Shown one piece after another: positions 1 to 10,439 of a stretch of DNA of 64,000 nucleotides; within the stretch, counting starts at the first letter, position 1, and every line of letters begins with the position of its first letter. The notes below the pieces were generated by a model. That model ran no database searches, had not been told where the DNA came from, and saw only the letters and a list, made by a program, of their open reading frames with translations. The translations under genes were made by a program, and so were the position numbers. Source of the stretch: Lycium barbarum (taxonomy: Eukaryota; Streptophyta; Magnoliopsida; Solanales; Solanaceae). The DNA lies in the NCBI RefSeq assembly GCF_019175385.1, contig NC_083345.1, positions 8,533,205 to 8,597,204 of the forward strand. The letters run 5' to 3'.

Positions 1-188
1 TGTCTAATAAAGCCGCAAACCTGCCGATGCAACAAATTCCACTCTTCATCTGATTTATTATCAGGCTTTTTAGTGGCAAAGACAGGTTGATGAAAATTCT
101 TGACATATAGCAAATCTTTCATTTTTCCCTTCCAAATGGCATAATTTACGCCACTCAAAGTAACCATTCTACTAGTTTTGGCTTTCAT
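1..188 (-). CDS. copia Gag, N-terminal part
   Basis: The frame is open from an ATG at 188 down to the window edge (62 codons). It reads like the N-terminus of plant copia Gag (DUF4219/UBN2 type): a '[17 protein letters not shown]' segment at about residues 11-27, a tryptophan-rich core, then '[10 protein letters not shown]' near residues 47-56. It lies about 110 bp downstream of the primer-binding site, as expected for gag. No stop codon occurs in the visible part. The rest of the polyprotein is outside the window, so coding capacity is unknown. Confidence 0.8.
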   Translation of the reverse strand, partial: MKAKTSRMVTLSGVNYAIWKGKMKDLLYVKNFHQPVFATKKPDNKSDEEWNLLHRQVCGFIR

Positions 189-296
189 TGTTTATCACAA
201 ATACAAATACTATTTATTCGGAGACCAAAGTAATTCTTTTCTGATGTGGAAGTTCAGACTGTGCTGCAACCACAGAGCATACTCAGACAGAACCTT

Positions 297-309
297 GGCT
301 CTGATACCA
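297..309 (-). other. Primer-binding site (initiator Met tRNA)
   Basis: Reads TGGTATCAGAGCC on the minus strand, two bases after the LTR end. This is the standard copia priming site. Confidence 0.8.
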
Positions 310-311
310 CT

Positions 312-915
312 TGTTGGGAATAAAATAGACCCACAAAAATAATATTCATGGTATTAGTGACAAACGCGGAACACTAAGATATGGTTAAATCAACAAGAAT
401 AAAATAAAGCAATAATGACACCAAGATTTTACGTGGAAACCCTTCTGAATAAGGGAAAAACCACGGCCAAGAGGAGCAGCTGCTATCACTATAGTAAGGA
501 ATTTTACACTGTGTAGTCACGAGTATAAATACTCCAAAGACCACTACACACTCAAAAGAAATAACACTCTTTTTATTTTTTCCCACCTCACTACAATATC
601 CCTCACACTCTTATTTTTCTTCACATACCTTTTTTCTTACAGTCTATGGAATACCTTGCTCTCTATAATTATTTTCTCTCTTTTCTGATGTGTTTAAAGA
701 TGATGGAGAGCTTGCTATTTATAGGGATGAAATGTGCCATTTTTCATCCTTGCATTTAATTTGGCCGGTGCCAAATTCAACCTTTTGCAACTATTTTTGA
801 CAAAAGTTGCAATTTGGCTGGTGCCAAATTCAACCCTTTGCAACTATTTTTTACAAAAGTTGCAATTTGGCTGGTGCCAAATTCTTTCTTTGCAATTATG
901 GGGATGGACCCCACA
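312..915 (-). repeat. 5' LTR of the left copia element
   Basis: 604 bp with TG...CA ends and short inverted termini. The boundaries are set by the adjacent primer-binding site on one side and by the return of germin-like coding sequence at 916 on the other. Confidence 0.75.
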
Positions 916-2026
916 AAAACATCATAGTTAGGCACTGGCGTATGACTTGCATGAAGACCTGTAGCAAAGAAATCATCCACATTTGCAAGCTTTGAGCCTG
1001 CCTTGTGACCTGCACCTACAGGTGAGTCTTCCTCTTGAACTGCACTCACAGGTGGAGATAAAATCATGATGTTTGGGTTAGCTGGTTGTAAAACAGTTGA
1101 TAATTATGAGTGATGATATACACTTTTAAGTGCTGGAATTAATTTTATAGATACATGTTTGGATAAAAGTGTGTAAACCATGAGCAGTTGATGTATTTGG
1201 TTAAAAGGTGTTGATAGTATTTTTTTGGTAAATGACTAAAATACCCTTAATTTTGTGAGACAAAGTTGGGGTTTCTATTTCGAAAAGTTATTTTGATAAT
1301 TAGTAAGAGATAATGATCTGAAACATAGCTAAACTATCTCTTTTTCGTGAATTTCACACCTCAACTATCACATGTTCCCTTTTTTCTACCTGAACTATCA
1401 TCATCTATGTATTAAAACACACCTTACCTATCAGTTGTCCCCCTTTTTCTACCTGAACAATGATGTTTTAATACATAGATGGTGATTGTTCACGTAGAAA
1501 AAGGGAAAATCTAATAGTTGGGGTGTGAAACTAGCGAAAAAGTGGTAGTTCAAATGTGTTTTTGATCATTAATAATAGTTAAGAAACATAGTAAAAAATT
1601 TGGTCAAAATAGAAGTGCTTATAAGCTGAAAAACAAAAGTTGACCAACTTATCCTTGACCAAATGTATAGATAAGTCAAAAGGTGCTAATAAGCTAATTT
1701 GACCAAATTACAAGCCTAGCCAAACACCCTTCATAAAAAATTTGAAACTTGTGATCTTAAACAAATCATAACATTTGTTTGACTATAAAACTAATCATTA
1801 AAGGTAATGGATAAATTCAAGCTAAATTGTTTTTAAATTTTGAAAATACGGATTAATAAAAAGAACAGTGACAGAAATAATATCATGAAAACAACAGAAA
1901 TCAAGAAAAGGATGAATTACCAGCAGCTTTAGGGTTTTTAAGATGATAGGCACAAGCAAAGGAAGAAAGGAAAATAATGCTGATTAACAACTGCATGGTC
2001 ATTGACATGGCACTAGTTTGTTCCAT
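916..2026 (-). pseudogene. Divergent germin-like gene, split by copia insertion
   Basis: Exon 1 (1921-2026) starts at an ATG at 2026 and encodes a hydrophobic signal peptide ending near 'SSFACAYHL'. It ends in a donor (CTG/GTAATT) in the same position and phase as the two intact germin-like genes nearby. Exon 2 starts at 1039 after 'gtgagtgcag' and keeps 'KLANVDDFFATGL', the family's 'KLAxANDFFxxGL' block. The copia LTR interrupts it at 916. Both cysteines that form the germin disulphide are missing: the 'PLQDxCVAV' stretch is deleted from exon 1, and 'KFCKDP' is replaced in exon 2. It could have been a divergent gene or already a pseudogene when hit. The cupin barrel is outside the window or lost. 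Confidence 0.75.
1331..1550. repeat. Foldback MITE-like inverted repeat
   Basis: A left arm (about 1331-1419) and right arm (about 1464-1550) are near-complementary. Both carry the motifs 'ctttttctac', 'tgaacaatca/tgaactatca' and 'catctatgtattaaaaca', separated by a ~45-bp loop. Arms of about 85 bp with no coding capacity fit a MITE. No clear target duplication was seen. Confidence 0.6.
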
Positions 2027-2103
2027 TGCAAAAACTAGATCTATAGCTTTCTTATAAACAATATTGTTTTTTTCTTTGGGCTTTTTTGTATTGCTTTCAA
2101 ACA

Positions 2104-3789
2104 ACTAGAGATGTTTAACTATTTATAGTTGGATCTTGTTACCATGTCATAGTGGGCGTGATAAGTACCCCTTCATCCTTAATAAGAGATTTCGAATTTG
2201 AGTCTGAGAATGAAGTTGTTTTTTGGTTTGAAATATTGCAAAATGAAGTTTGTTTGAGAAGACATGAACTAGTTGCTCCTAACTAATTTTTTTCCTTTTT
2301 AAAATGTTTTAAGTTTGTAAAGGTGACATATTTTGAAGAATTTATTTGGTAATGAAACTCTTTTATGTTTCACCTAAAAGGTCATTGATGATCTTTCACT
2401 GGATGAATTAAAGAGGCAGCTCCAAGCTGCAGTTTGGTGCAATTTCTGTGTTTTTATGCAATTCTTTTCATGCAAAAGCAGATTTGGGATTTAAATTTTA
2501 TGGGGTTCGAATTCATAATTCTATCATATCTCGTCTAATTTACTATGTTCGAAAATCTATAATTACAATTATTTAGTACTTTTAACACATATACAGGATT
2601 TAAACTAACATTATTGGGATCGAATGAACCCGTAGCTCCTTCGATAAATCTGCCTTAGTCATCGTGCGCTGCTTCAACACATAATATGATTGCTAGGAAC
2701 TCTTCTCTCTTCTTTTTCTTTTCCTTTTTTTTGGGGGGTGAGGGAGGGGGAGGCAGAAGCAGATCTAGTGTTTCGACTTGGTGGGTTCATCCGTGAGGTT
2801 ATTATTATTGAACTCCTTGTACTTTTGAATTATGGGTTCGAAAGGTAATATATTCTTTTAAATTTTAGTAATTTCTCACTATATATCTATATTTCTTATC
2901 GAAAATACTGGATACAAGTGTCCGCCTCTGGGAGGGGGGAAGTTGAGAAAATGGTTTGGTTGTTGATCAAAAAAAGAGTCATCTGTGAAATATACCGGAG
3001 GCTACATGACAAGATTGAGTTTATAGTCAGAAAAATGAAAGAAAAAGGACAGTGAGGAGACGAACTCAATGGAAGGAATAGTAATTTCCACTTTGAATTG
3101 GTCTCTTCCTGATAAAATTCAGGTTCAGTAAATTCTATTTAAATTCATTAACGTACCCTGACTCGAAAAATTATAAAGAGGGCTACCAATTTGGCTCTAG
3201 GTGGATGATTAAAAAAAAATAAAAAATCGCATCACTTCATTTAAGTAGTTGATTTATTTCAGAAATTATCCTATATAGTTATTAAGCTTGTCAATTCCAC
3301 TCTCAGATTACACAAGGTGCAAGGACAACATTTGACATAGTGCATACTCATTATATTGCAAAGAAAGATTATAGTTACATAGATGATTGTCACTTGATTT
3401 AGGAGTTATAGAGTAAGAAATTCATTGAACCCTTTCACAATTTATTTTCGATATTAAGTTATTAACCTTACAAGAAGAGAAACTACATGTTACTTTCATC
3501 TGAAGACAAAAGAACTGAACGCACCAAGTGGACATTATGGGTATCTATATACATAACATGTAGCCTAAGTTCACTGATTTAATTTCGCTTTTCAAATAAT
3601 TAACAGCATGACAGAAAGAGAAATAGGGAAAATGTCAGCTTCCATGAATGAATAAGTTCACTCCAAAGTCCAACAAACCGTAATTAGAGAAAAGTATTAT
3701 TCCATCGCTTTTCAGAAGACGCTGATGAGCAGCACGCTGAAAACAACTTTCAGAAAACACAGAATCATATTTTTGATGACATATATAGC
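2104..3789. other. Intergenic, two degenerate interspersed repeats
   Basis: No coding region found. About 2472-2652 and 2757-2932 resemble the interspersed family also seen at 20556-20735 and 51187-51380. The hallmarks are a start like 'GCAGATCTAG', internal 'gggttc...gaact' blocks and an end like 'TCCGCCTCTG'. The remainder is AT-rich with a G-run at 2733-2750. Confidence 0.4.
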
Positions 3790-4591
3790 CTAGGAGAATT
3801 TCTTCCGAAGTTCTTCAATCACTTTCTTATCAAGTTGGAACCCTTTGGCAAGAACGTCGTCCAGAATAGGTGGATCTGAAGCAAAGATTGAGTCAGGAAT
3901 AATGACGACTCCAGCATTTTGACTGTTGAAAGAAGCAAGCAGAGTAGCTTTTTTGTGTCCCGCGTTATACTGGAAGTGAATAAGACCTTGTGGGATCGCA
4001 AACACATCTCCAGGATTCAAGATTTTGGAGAAGAGACGACTCTTAAAAATGTTTGCTGCATCAGGAGCAAGAAATCCAGCATAAATAGTACCCTCCAAGA
4101 TAGTTATGAGCTCAGTAGCTCGAGGGTGCGTGTGAAGTGGACTGAGACCCTGTGGTTCCAAGTCAGCGCGAACTATAGACATACCAAGACTGTTGAGTCC
4201 AGGCATGTTGTTCACATCCACAACCTTTACAGCAAAACCTAACTGAGGCACTGAATTTCCACTAACGTTAAGACCTGAAGCAAAGAAATCATCCGCTTTT
4301 GCAAGCTTTGGGTCTTTGCAAAACTTCCCATTCACAAAAACTGCACAAGTTAAATAAAGTGAAGCTAAGCATATTATTCAGATATTAAGAGCAAACAGAT
4401 GACAGAAATTATACAACATACAAAAACTACGCCTCATTCCCAAGCAAATACTATAGAGGGAATTTACCAGAAGCCTTAGAGTCGTTAACTGCAACACATA
4501 TGTCCTGTAGAGGGTTGAGATCATAAGCATAAGCAGGAGAAGAAAAGAAAGCAGTAATGGCTAAAGTTGTTATGAACCAGCAAATCCTCAT
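3790..4591 (-). CDS. Germin-like protein (cupin), intact, two exons
   Basis: Exon 1 is 4468-4591 and exon 2 is 3790-4340, joined across a 127-bp GT-AG intron to give 224 aa, the usual germin-like length. Residues 1-22 are a signal peptide ending 'SSPAYA', followed by 'YDLNPLQDICVAV' with the first disulphide cysteine; 'VNGKFCKDPKLA' carries the second. Cupin box 1 is 'HTHPRATEL...EG' with the three metal ligands H, H and E. Box 2 is 'GDVFAIPQGLIHFQYN' with the fourth ligand H. 'NVSG' is a potential N-glycosylation site. Such proteins are secreted, Mn-binding hexamers of the cell wall; some have oxalate oxidase or superoxide dismutase activity, which cannot be told from sequence here. I chose the ATG at 4591 over the in-frame ATG at 4663 because the latter sits too close to the TATA box and would bury the signal peptide. 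Confidence 0.93.
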
Positions 4592-4678
4592 TGTAATAGC
4601 AAAATTTGGTTTCTTAGCTGGAAACAAGTTTGTTTGCTTTGGGCTTGTTACGATATTTTTCAAACAAGAAAGTGTGAC

Positions 4679-4686
4679 TACTTATA
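4679..4686 (-). promoter_or_regulatory. TATA box of the germin-like gene
   Basis: TATAAGTA on the minus strand, about 88 bp upstream of the chosen ATG. The other intact germin-like gene has TATAAT at nearly the same distance, which supports both calls and both start codons. Confidence 0.5.
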
Positions 4687-4691
4687 CTCTA

Positions 4692-6646
4692 TTCTGATTT
4701 AGCCATTTTCCTTATCTTTGTTTCCGGATTTTATTCATAATTTAATACTTGTTTTCCGTCTACCCAAAAGTAGGTATTTCTCATTTTTTTAATGCACGTT
4801 CAATTCCAAGAAGTAATCATTAGTATAATCAGTAGTCAACTTCACAATTCTCAGCACATGGCTTAAATAATCAAGAAAATGGGTATTGATAGAATGCCTT
4901 AACAAACCATCAAATAGTCAGTGGAAGATAATATTTCAATCAACTTCCTAATTATCTAAATGGTTTTAATAAGTTAATAGCGATGGACTTCTGGGAACCC
5001 ATTGACTAGCTTCTTAAATAATACTAAAGAGAAACCTGCCTGACTTGAAAAATGAGAAGGTGTCATGTATAAGCTGAGGAATATAATTTTAAAAACTAAG
5101 AAGTAATGATTGAGACAGTTTATTTATTTCTTGGTTGTACAGAATTAGAAGTAACCCCAATTCTTATCAGCAATGTAATTATAACTGACCTGGGTTGTTC
5201 AGATGTAACATCCTCAACAAACAACTACTATTGAGTTAGCAACCCCACGAAAATATCGAAAAAATTGTGTACCTATCTGATGTGAGCACCTGTTGTGAAT
5301 TATTGGCTTATCGCCGACCCTTAGTACCGAAATGGATTATTTATAGGAAAGAATTATTTCTAACAAAGAAGGGTCCCTATAACCTATATTCAAGCAGTTT
5401 ATGTACCCACAGATAGTTTGACTGACCTTCCTCCTGCTACGACATTTACACATTTAGAATCTACTAAAGTGTGATAGAGTTGATTGAGTCTGGTTTTAGA
5501 TAAACCATGTCATTGATGAGATCAGACCCCTTCAACTTAAACCTCTTAGACTCAAGTTAGTCAAAAGATTCATTTCACAGAAAACTTTGGAATTTGAATT
5601 GAGAAACAGAGAAAAGTTCAAGAATGAATTATTAACTTAAGCATGTAGTCCAAAATTTGTTTGCTAATAGATTGTTACTTCTACAAATGAATGTTCTCAT
5701 CTTAGTATGAATCAAAAAGTGAAACTTCACAAAAAGCTAGCCTGACATTCAAGGTAGCAATATTACTGAATTATCAAACAACATGTCATTAATCATCTTT
5801 AACCCTTTGGACTCTCCAGTACTTGGACTTCAATTTTTCCAATCATATTACTAAAACCATCAAAATCCTAATTTATAAGATACCACATCAATACTATTAC
5901 CGCTAATCCTGAAATACCGGAGACACTAAGAATCAAAATTCATCTTTTTTTAATTTGCAGAGGACACATCACAAACTGCAGGTATCTCTATGTCTAAAGA
6001 TGTCGTAGCACAAGAATGATTTGCTACTTGGATTTGTCTCTCTTCCTAAGGGAAAATCAATATTGGGCTACAATAGGTCAACAAAAATGATGAAATAATT
6101 AAGGAGTTAAATGGTAAAATAATGGTCAACACATATAGTCGAGTATCAAATTGACCCCTTTATATATCTCAATAAAAGTTATATAAAGCGAATTCATCTC
6201 AAAAAGTACGAAGCAAATTCATGTTTATTGATGATGACTGAATGATGATAAAACTTTTCATCAAAGTCTTAGATACCATAATCCAATTTGTATAATAAAT
6301 TCTTTCACAAATTAACACTCCAATAATTGATGCTCATAACAAGGTATAGAGTATTCAAAGCCAACCTCAACAGAGACAAGGTTGTTTGATAGATTGATTG
6401 TTAAACTGCTCAACATGTCACTCACAAAGCGTATACATGAAAATTGTGGAGTTCATAAGTCAAAATTTTGGCACATGCTCACAGCTAACAAAAAGCAAAA
6501 CCAAGATAAGCTACCAAATACAGAGGGACAACAAGTTCTAGCTAGAAACTAAGCACGTCAAACATAACACGAGGGGCTCAAATTGATATAAAACGAGCTA
6601 TCTAATATGGAAATGTGACATACTTCAATGGTCCCGAGCGCGAACC
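4692..6646. other. Intergenic, nothing recognised
   Basis: About 1.9 kb of AT-rich sequence with no open frame of note, no RNA gene and no clear repeat. It includes the upstream region of the germin-like gene (minus strand) and the 3' flank of the SET-domain gene. Confidence 0.4.
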
Positions 6647-7927
6647 TTAAAGCTCATCAGATTTGCTCAGATGACCACAAACATTGCATTCCATAACCGT
6701 GGATGTAGATGCATCAGAAGGAGGCAATGGAGCCAATGTACCCCCGCAATTCTCTTGATTACACATGTATCTAATGAAGAAATACGCGTGAGGGAAATCT
6801 TGATCCCTCTCCTCCACCTCTCCATTTCCAATCACTTCATCATCCACATCCACATCTTCCTCCATCGCTTCATCCTCATCCTCTTCAATTTCTTCGCCCT
6901 CATTATCCATGGCATCATCATCCTCTTGATCAGACCAATTAGCCTCGACAACACACCGATCACAATTGCAAGTAAAACCATAATCCTCCTTCAACCTTTG
7001 CTGCCTCTCCGAATACTTAAAATTAACAGGAAAATAACTCAAACAAATCTCTCTTCCCTCAGGAACATCATGAATCACCCTAACAATCATATCAGTATTA
7101 TTACTCCCATTACTAACATCAATATCAACATACTCAAACCTACACGCATTTGGTAGACAATCGTGATTGAAAAACGACGCCACAGGATAAATCCCATAAG
7201 CTCTAACACCCCTTTCTCTATCCTTATCATAAGGTTCCATCAACCCAAATGCATTTACTTTATCCTTAGCCAAAAGAGCTGCAGTAAGCTCTTTAGAAAA
7301 CCCAAATTCACCAAGATTCGTAGACGGGCAAATCGTACTAACAACAGAGTGAAGCAAAACAACATCATTTTCCGACACAAACGATGGATCGCCTTGAAGG
7401 GATAACAAAACACGAAAAGAAGAAGGATTAATGACTGACAAGTTATAAGCTGAGATAAGGAAAAAAACTTGAATTTGTTGGTCTAAAGACAAAGTAGGGG
7501 TAAGGTCTGTGTACATTCTAACCTCCCCAGACCCTACTTGTGGAATTACACTGGATATGTTGATGTTGTTGTATAAGTTATCGCGAAAACGAGTTAAAGA
7601 TTGGCAAACCCAAGGAGTATGTGAAGAAGATAAAGCTAAAGATTGACAATTAGAGGTACAAAAGAGCGAAAAGTTGCATCTTGGGCATGGGATTGGAGAT
7701 TGGAGGATTAATTTATAGCAATTTGAGCAAAAAGCATTGTTTTTTGTTAAAGGGGTGGCAGGGTAAAGAAGTAGAGGTGTATCTTTGAGGATTATTTGTC
7801 CTGGTTTTAAGGGTTGAGTTGAAACAAGTGCTCTTCCTCTACCTTGTATTTCTGCAATCTTTAATAATGGGTTTGGAGATATTATGCAGGTGTTCTCCAT
7901 TTTTGTTTTTTCAAAGATGTGCGGCAA
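6647..7927 (-). CDS. ASHR2: SET-domain protein with MYND-like zinc finger (ASHR2-like)
   Basis: A single exon of 426 aa (417 if the second ATG, at 7900, is used). A split SET domain surrounds a MYND-like zinc finger, as in SMYD proteins: 'GRGRALVSTQPLKPG' at about 29-43, then Cys pairs at 67/70, 81/84, 90/94 with H103 and C108. The catalytic core follows: 'NHDCLPNA' at 254-261, 'GREICLSYF' at 291-299, and a post-SET 'CNCDRC' at 320-325. A very acidic stretch (about 333-375) precedes a C-terminal zinc-ribbon-like set of cysteines (389, 394, 414, 417). The family methylates lysines on histones or other proteins. Assignment to Arabidopsis ASHR2/SDG39 rests on size, lack of introns and domain order, from memory. 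Residues about 119-145 appear to come from a SINE insertion, kept in frame. Confidence 0.8.
   Translation of the reverse strand: MPHIFEKTKMENTCIISPNPLLKIAEIQGRGRALVSTQPLKPGQIILKDTPLLLYPATPLTKNNAFCSNCYKLILQSPIPCPRCNFSLFCTSNCQSLALSSSHTPWVCQSLTRFRDNLYNNINISSVIPQVGSGEVRMYTDLTPTLSLDQQIQVFFLISAYNLSVINPSSFRVLLSLQGDPSFVSENDVVLLHSVVSTICPSTNLGEFGFSKELTAALLAKDKVNAFGLMEPYDKDRERGVRAYGIYPVASFFNHDCLPNACRFEYVDIDVSNGSNNTDMIVRVIHDVPEGREICLSYFPVNFKYSERQQRLKEDYGFTCNCDRCVVEANWSDQEDDDAMDNEGEEIEEDEDEAMEEDVDVDDEVIGNGEVEERDQDFPHAYFFIRYMCNQENCGGTLAPLPPSDASTSTVMECNVCGHLSKSDEL
7494..7572 (+). repeat. SINE/LINE 3'-end fragment inside the SET-domain ORF
   Basis: 'taaggtctgtgtaca', 'cctccccagaccctac' and 'gttgatgttgttg' match, in order and spacing, the (GTT)n-ending 3' terminus found again at 28918-28995 and 60180-60250. 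It lies antisense to the gene and is read through without a stop. Confidence 0.7.
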
Positions 7928-8034
7928 TTGGGATGTTCTTGATTGGGGTTTAGGGTTTTAGGTATGGAGATGATAGAGATGATAGTGTCTACTGGTTTTG
8001 TCTCTCATGGGAAAAAACTTACAAGTTTAAAAAA

Positions 8035-9406
8035 GGGAAAACGGTCTGATTTACCCTCTACTTTGGGAAAAGGTTCATATTTACCCCTCGTTATACTATC
8101 AGACCATTTATACCCCTACCGTTACAATAATTGAAATATTTGCCCTTATTTTTAACGGAGGGGTAAATATAAATCTTTTCCAAAGTAGAGGGGTAAATCA
8201 GGCCCTAAAAAATAAAACACCATAAAATTTCCAAACAAAACTTACTTCGGGTACCTTTTCAACCCCTAAAATGACTATCCGAACGTCTACATATCTTTGA
8301 TGTATTGAGCCTACATTATTGTACGCAGAAAAAATATCAGGTTCTATATAAAATATTGACGTTTCGGAGTCTTGACACACCACTAATCATTGGTCAAAGT
8401 ATGAAAAAAAAAACTAAACTTTTTCAACCAAAACTTACTTCGGGTACCTTTTCAACCCCTAAAATGACGATCCGAACGTCTACGAATCCTTGATGTATTG
8501 AGCCTACATTATTGTACGCAGAAAAAAATATCAGGTACTATATAAAATATTGACGTTTCGGAGCCTTGACACACGACTAATTATTAGTCAAAGTATGGAA
8601 AATAACACTAAGTGTTGCAAAAAATAAAGTTGGCCAATTTTTGTTTTTTATTCATACTTTGACCAATGATTAGTGGTGTGTCAAGACTCCGAAACGTCAA
8701 TATTTATATAGAACCTGATATTTTTTTCTACGTACAATAATGTAGGTTCAATACATCAAGGATTCGTAGACGTTCGGATCGTCATTTTAGGGGTTGAAAA
8801 GGTACCCGAAGTAAGTTTTGGTTGAAAAAATTTAGTTTTTTTTTCATACTTTGACCAATGATTAGTGGTGTGTCAAGACTCCGAAACGTCAATATTTTAT
8901 ATAGAACCTGATATTTTTTTCTGCGTTCAATAATATAGGGTCAATACATCAAGGATTCGTAGACGTTCGGATCGTCATTTTAGGGGTTGAAAAGGTACCC
9001 GAAGTAAGTTTTGGTTGAAAAAATTTAGTTTTTTTTTCATACTTTGACCAATGATTAGTGGTGTGTCAAGACTCCGAAACGTCAATATTTTATATAGAAC
9101 CTGATATTTTTTCTGCGTACAATAATGTAGGTTCAATACATCAAGGATATGTAGACGTTCGGATAGTCATTTTAGGGGTTGAAAAGGTACCCGAAATAAG
9201 TTTTATTTGGAAACTTTAGGGTGTTTTATTTTTTAGGGCCTGATTTACCCCTCTACTTTGGAAAAGGTTCATATTTACCCCTTCGTTAAAAATAGGGGCA
9301 AATATTTCAACTATTGTAACGGTAGGGGTATAAATGGCCTGATAGTATAACGAGGGGTAAATATGAACCTTTTCCCAAGTAGAGGGGTAAATCAGGCCCT
9401 TTTCCC
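8035..9406. mobile_element. Foldback element, Mutator-type, with 9-bp TSD
   Basis: 1372 bp flanked by a perfect 9-bp direct repeat TTTAAAAAA (8026-8034 and 9407-9415). The termini are inverted: GGGAAAACGGTCTGATTTAC at the left, GGGAAAAGGGCCTGATTTAC as the complement of the right. The arms carry ~190-bp units: two in one orientation (about 8223-8405 and 8428-8600) and three in the opposite orientation (about 8645-8826, 8834-9016, 9026-9206) around a centre near 8600-8640. There is no ORF. A 9-bp duplication and long, internally repeated inverted ends fit a non-autonomous Mutator-superfamily element. A diverged copy of the 190-bp unit lies inside the neighbouring MULE (10077-10255). Confidence 0.85.
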
Positions 9407-9465
9407 TTTAAAAAAGGGCCAAGGATGCATTAGATAGCCAATTTGGGATCCCAATTTAAGACATA

Positions 9466-9722
9466 GAGCCTGTTTGGATGGGCTTATGACTATAAGCTGC
9501 AAATAACTTATAAGCTAAAAAAATAAGTTGGGTAGTCTAACTTATCTTTTTGGCTTATAAGCTGTTTTCAGGTTATAAGTTGTTTTAGATAAGCTAAGTC
9601 AAATGAGTCCAATTATTTTTTTGAACTTATTTTAATCACAAAATGAATTTAAGCTGGTCAACCAAACACTCAAAAAAACTGAAAACGGCTTATAAGCAAC
9701 TTATAAGCCAATCCATGGGCTC
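9466..9722. mobile_element. MITE with GAGCC...GGCTC inverted ends
   Basis: A 257-bp element whose ends are inverted (GAGCCTGTTTGGATGGGCTT against the complement GAGCCCATGGATTGGCTTAT) and whose interior is full of 'cttataagc' motifs. A possible 3-bp duplication ATA flanks it. No coding capacity. Confidence 0.6.
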
Positions 9723-9887
9723 ATAGTCGAAATTGATATATTTTTATATGTTTGGCCACTTTTGACATAGGTAATTAAAGTTGAAAAAAGTCGCTTCTGA
9801 ATTTATAACGTTAGATATTTTTGTTTGAAGTTCAGGCGTATGCGACTACAATTTGACTTGATAAAGCAAAACTTGAAATTCACGACT

Positions 9888-10044
9888 TTTGTAGCACAAA
9901 AAAAAAAAGTTGAACTAAACTAATGCAAAAAAAAAAAAAAAAAAACATTTATAGGTTTCACGCACGAATTTAGTGCTTGAAAGGACCAAACTGCAAAAAT
10001 ACAAGTTTGGCCTTTCACGCATGAAATTCGTGCGTGAAGGAGGC
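9888..10044 (+). repeat. Left terminal inverted repeat of the MULE
   Basis: Matches the complement of 18139-18286 almost base for base apart from poly-A length. It holds two hairpins built on TTTCACGCAC...GTGCGTGAAA (about 9957-9984 and 10011-10040) and between them a third inverted pair (ggaccaaact / agtttggcc). Confidence 0.85.
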
Positions 10045-10076
10045 CTTTTTTTTTAAACCTATCAAAATCACGTTTT

Positions 10077-10255
10077 TTTCTATACTTTGGGCAAAGATTA
10101 GTAATTTTCAAAATCCCGATATATCAATATTTTATATAGAACTTAATATTTTTTTTTGCGTACAATAATATGGGTTCATTACATCAAGTCCACCTAAACG
10201 TTTGGATCGTCATTTTAGGGGTTCTAAAGTGCTCCGAACTAAGTTTTGAAACTTG
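10077..10255 (+). repeat. Diverged copy of the foldback 190-bp unit
   Basis: Shares in order 'atcaatattttatataga', 'gcgtacaataat', 'gttcattacatcaag' and 'ggatcgtcattttagggg' with the five units in 8223-9206. It sits just inside the MULE left terminal repeat. Confidence 0.75.
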
Positions 10256-10439
10256 TCATACTTAATAGGGTTTTGATTTAAGTGTTTTATTATATTTGAA
10301 TGTACAAATATAAATATTTGATTTAATAATAATTCATCCAATACGAGAGATTTAGACTAATTAAAAAATAATTCATTCCATTTAATTACAATACTAATTC
10401 AAAGCAATACAATAATAAATACCAATAATAATACAATCT

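Larger units (their letters stand above)
1..915 (-). mobile_element. Ty1-copia retrotransposon, 5' part (runs off left edge)
   Basis: On the minus strand the order is LTR, primer-binding site, then gag, continuing past position 1. The LTR (312-915) starts TGTGGGGTCC and ends TTCCCAACA on the minus strand, so it has TG...CA ends. It is followed by TGGTATCAGAGCC, the usual initiator-Met tRNA primer site (297-309). It contains three short direct repeats around 'ttggctggtgccaaatt' (roughly 760-885). The element lies in exon 2 of a germin-like gene. Because the other end is outside the window, the target duplication cannot be checked and a solo LTR plus unrelated gag is formally possible, but the PBS spacing makes an element start much more likely. 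Confidence 0.85.

Noticed and set aside
6671..7405. Plus-strand frames of 161 and 80 codons
   Set aside because: Antisense to the SET-domain gene; no domain and biased composition, a shadow of the real frame.
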